Source: an uncultured Negativicutes bacterium
GTDB taxonomy: Bacteria > Bacillota > Negativicutes > Acidaminococcales > Acidaminococcaceae
Reading direction: 5' to 3'
DNA: 13,863 nucleotides
Assembly (NCBI GenBank): GCA_937926555.1
Contig: CALAZX010000160.1
Location: 1 to 13,863, forward strand
Shown here one piece after another: positions 13,128-13,863 of the stretch (its first letter is position 1; the number at the start of each line of letters is the position of its first letter). Below the pieces are notes generated by a model. That model had not been told where the DNA came from. It did not search any database and saw only the letters and a program-made list of their open reading frames with translations. A program made the translations under genes and the position numbers.

Positions 13128-13397
13128 CTAAATCTGATGCATGGCCGTAAAGATCTGTTCGCTCTGAACCCTGATCTCCACGCCGATTTCCGCAGCCAGT
13201 TTGTCGAAGCATTCCTTGATGGTCTTCACGTCCATACTCGCCTCGGTCATGTCCGCAATCAGAACCATGTTGAAAAATCCGTCCATGATATTCTGGTTGA
13301 TGTTCAGCACGTTCACTTTGTTCTCAGCCAGAACCCGGGTGACATTGGCGATGATACCCACTTTGTCCTCCCCTACTACCGTTACTACAATACGCAT
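13128..13397 (-). CDS. ACT domain protein (UPF0237)
   Basis: An 89-residue single ACT domain, typical length for UPF0237. It shows the beta-alpha-beta-beta-alpha-beta pattern: MRIVVTVVGEDKVGIIANVTRVLAENKVNVLNINQ, then MDGFFNMVLIADM, then a helix DVKTIKECFDKLAAEIGVEIRVQ. ACT domains bind amino acids or similar ligands and usually dimerise; a stand-alone one probably acts on a partner. That partner is likely the PFL-family protein encoded immediately downstream. I chose ATG 13397 because GGGAGGAG (13405-13412) lies 7 nt upstream. The in-frame ATG at 13418 would place this binding site inside the coding region. Confidence 0.9.
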   Translation of the reverse strand: MRIVVTVVGEDKVGIIANVTRVLAENKVNVLNINQNIMDGFFNMVLIADMTEASMDVKTIKECFDKLAAEIGVEIRVQSEQIFTAMHQI

Positions 13398-13466
13398 GGT
13401 CAAGCTCCTCCCTGTCATTCATATTCATTGTCTATCCGGATGTGTTTCCCGTGATGACATATGCTC

Positions 13467-13475
13467 ATTTTATCA
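13467..13475 (-). promoter_or_regulatory. Possible extended -10 promoter for the ACT-PFL operon
   Basis: On the minus strand TGA followed by TAAAAT is an extended -10 (TGnTATAAT-like, 5/6). The TGA is also the stop codon of the HAD gene. Transcription would begin near 13460, about 63 nt before the ACT start. No convincing -35 is seen, and the HAD gene could instead be the first gene of the same operon. Confidence 0.35.
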
Positions 13476-13863
13476 CATTTCGCGTAAAATTTCTTCCGGA
13501 GTTTCCACAATCACCTTGGCGCCGTGCTCCCGGAGGAAAATTTCCCCCTTGAAACCCCAGCTGCAGGCGATGCAGTCCATCCCCGCATTGGCCGCAGCCT
13601 CCAGGTCCACCTCGGAGTCGCCGATGTACACCGCCTCCTCCGCCGTGACGTCCAGCTTGCGCAGAGTCTCGAACAGCAGGTCCGGCGCCGGTTTCCGGGC
13701 GATGCCCTCCCGCTCCCCGGTCACCGAGGAGAAGAGGCCGGGGAAATACTCCCCGATGAGGGACTGCACCGCATAGTCCGCCTTGTTGGAGACCACGCCG
13801 GTGCGGATGCCCTCCTCCCGCAACCTGGCCAGGAGCTCCGGAATCCCTTCATAGGGCGCCGTG
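13473..13863 (-). CDS. HAD-superfamily hydrolase, phosphoglycolate phosphatase-like (5' end outside window)
   Basis: The reading frame runs off the right edge (last full codon ends at 13862) and 129 residues are visible. The visible part shows the HAD core: the cap-to-core return YEGIPELLARLREEGIRTGVVSNK, with motif II Ser in VVSNK; motif III Lys in ARKPAPDLL; and motif IV GDSEVDLEAAANAG, with acidic metal ligands. The catalytic DxD motif I and most of the cap are outside the window. The layout is that of Gph/PGMB-type phosphatases, which remove phosphate from small metabolites such as 2-phosphoglycolate; the exact substrate is not determined. It ends REM* 75 nt before the ACT gene on the same strand. 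Confidence 0.9.
   Translation of the reverse strand, partial: TAPYEGIPELLARLREEGIRTGVVSNKADYAVQSLIGEYFPGLFSSVTGEREGIARKPAPDLLFETLRKLDVTAEEAVYIGDSEVDLEAAANAGMDCIACSWGFKGEIFLREHGAKVIVETPEEILREM

Overview
This is a bacterial chromosomal window of housekeeping and accessory-metabolism genes with high-GC coding regions. The gene content (TypA, SepF, an NCS2 uracil permease, a PFL-like/ACT protein pair, a beta-CASP RNase-like hydrolase) and the regulatory style (AGGAGG-type ribosome binding sites, sigma-A-like TTGACA-17-TATAAT promoters, compact GC-rich hairpin plus T-tract terminators) point to Bacillota. A relatively high-GC member such as a Negativicute or GC-rich Clostridium-type anaerobe is my inference; I cannot fix the genus. 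I see no rRNA or tRNA genes, insertion sequences, CRISPR arrays or phage genes.

Layout, left to right. The 3' end of an unrecognised plus-strand gene (1-218) converges with a secreted SIMPL/DUF541 protein (471-1181, minus), with a terminator-like hairpin between them that could serve both. Divergent from SIMPL is a plus-strand uracil/xanthine-type NCS2 permease (1486-2748). It has its own promoter, a roughly 115-nt structured leader and a strong terminator. It converges with a short orphan sepF (3130-3483, minus), which has its own terminator and promoter. The minus strand then carries typA (3820-5643), an unrecognised polytopic membrane protein (5727-7346), a beta-CASP metallo-hydrolase (7535-9145), a minimal recQ (9517-10854), nth (11020-11655), a PFL-family/DUF711 protein (11748-13112), its ACT-domain partner (13128-13397) and the 3' part of a HAD phosphatase (13473 to the window edge).

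Functional grouping. ACT and PFL proteins are translationally close, since the PFL ribosome binding site overlaps the ACT stop codon, and they form a conserved pair of unsettled function. nth and recQ are adjacent DNA-maintenance genes. A strong intrinsic terminator lies between them, ending only about 9 nt before the recQ ribosome binding site, so recQ seems to depend on passage through a terminator. typA has a perfect consensus promoter lying partly inside the end of the upstream gene, followed by a long perfect hairpin in its leader.

Nothing here is a clear new multi-gene system. The most interesting signals are regulatory: the permease leader with a repeated pairing partner (possible switching RNA), the terminator in front of recQ, the typA leader hairpin, and an isolated 10+10 bp palindrome upstream of the beta-CASP gene. 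Among proteins, the 539-residue membrane protein is the one I cannot assign.
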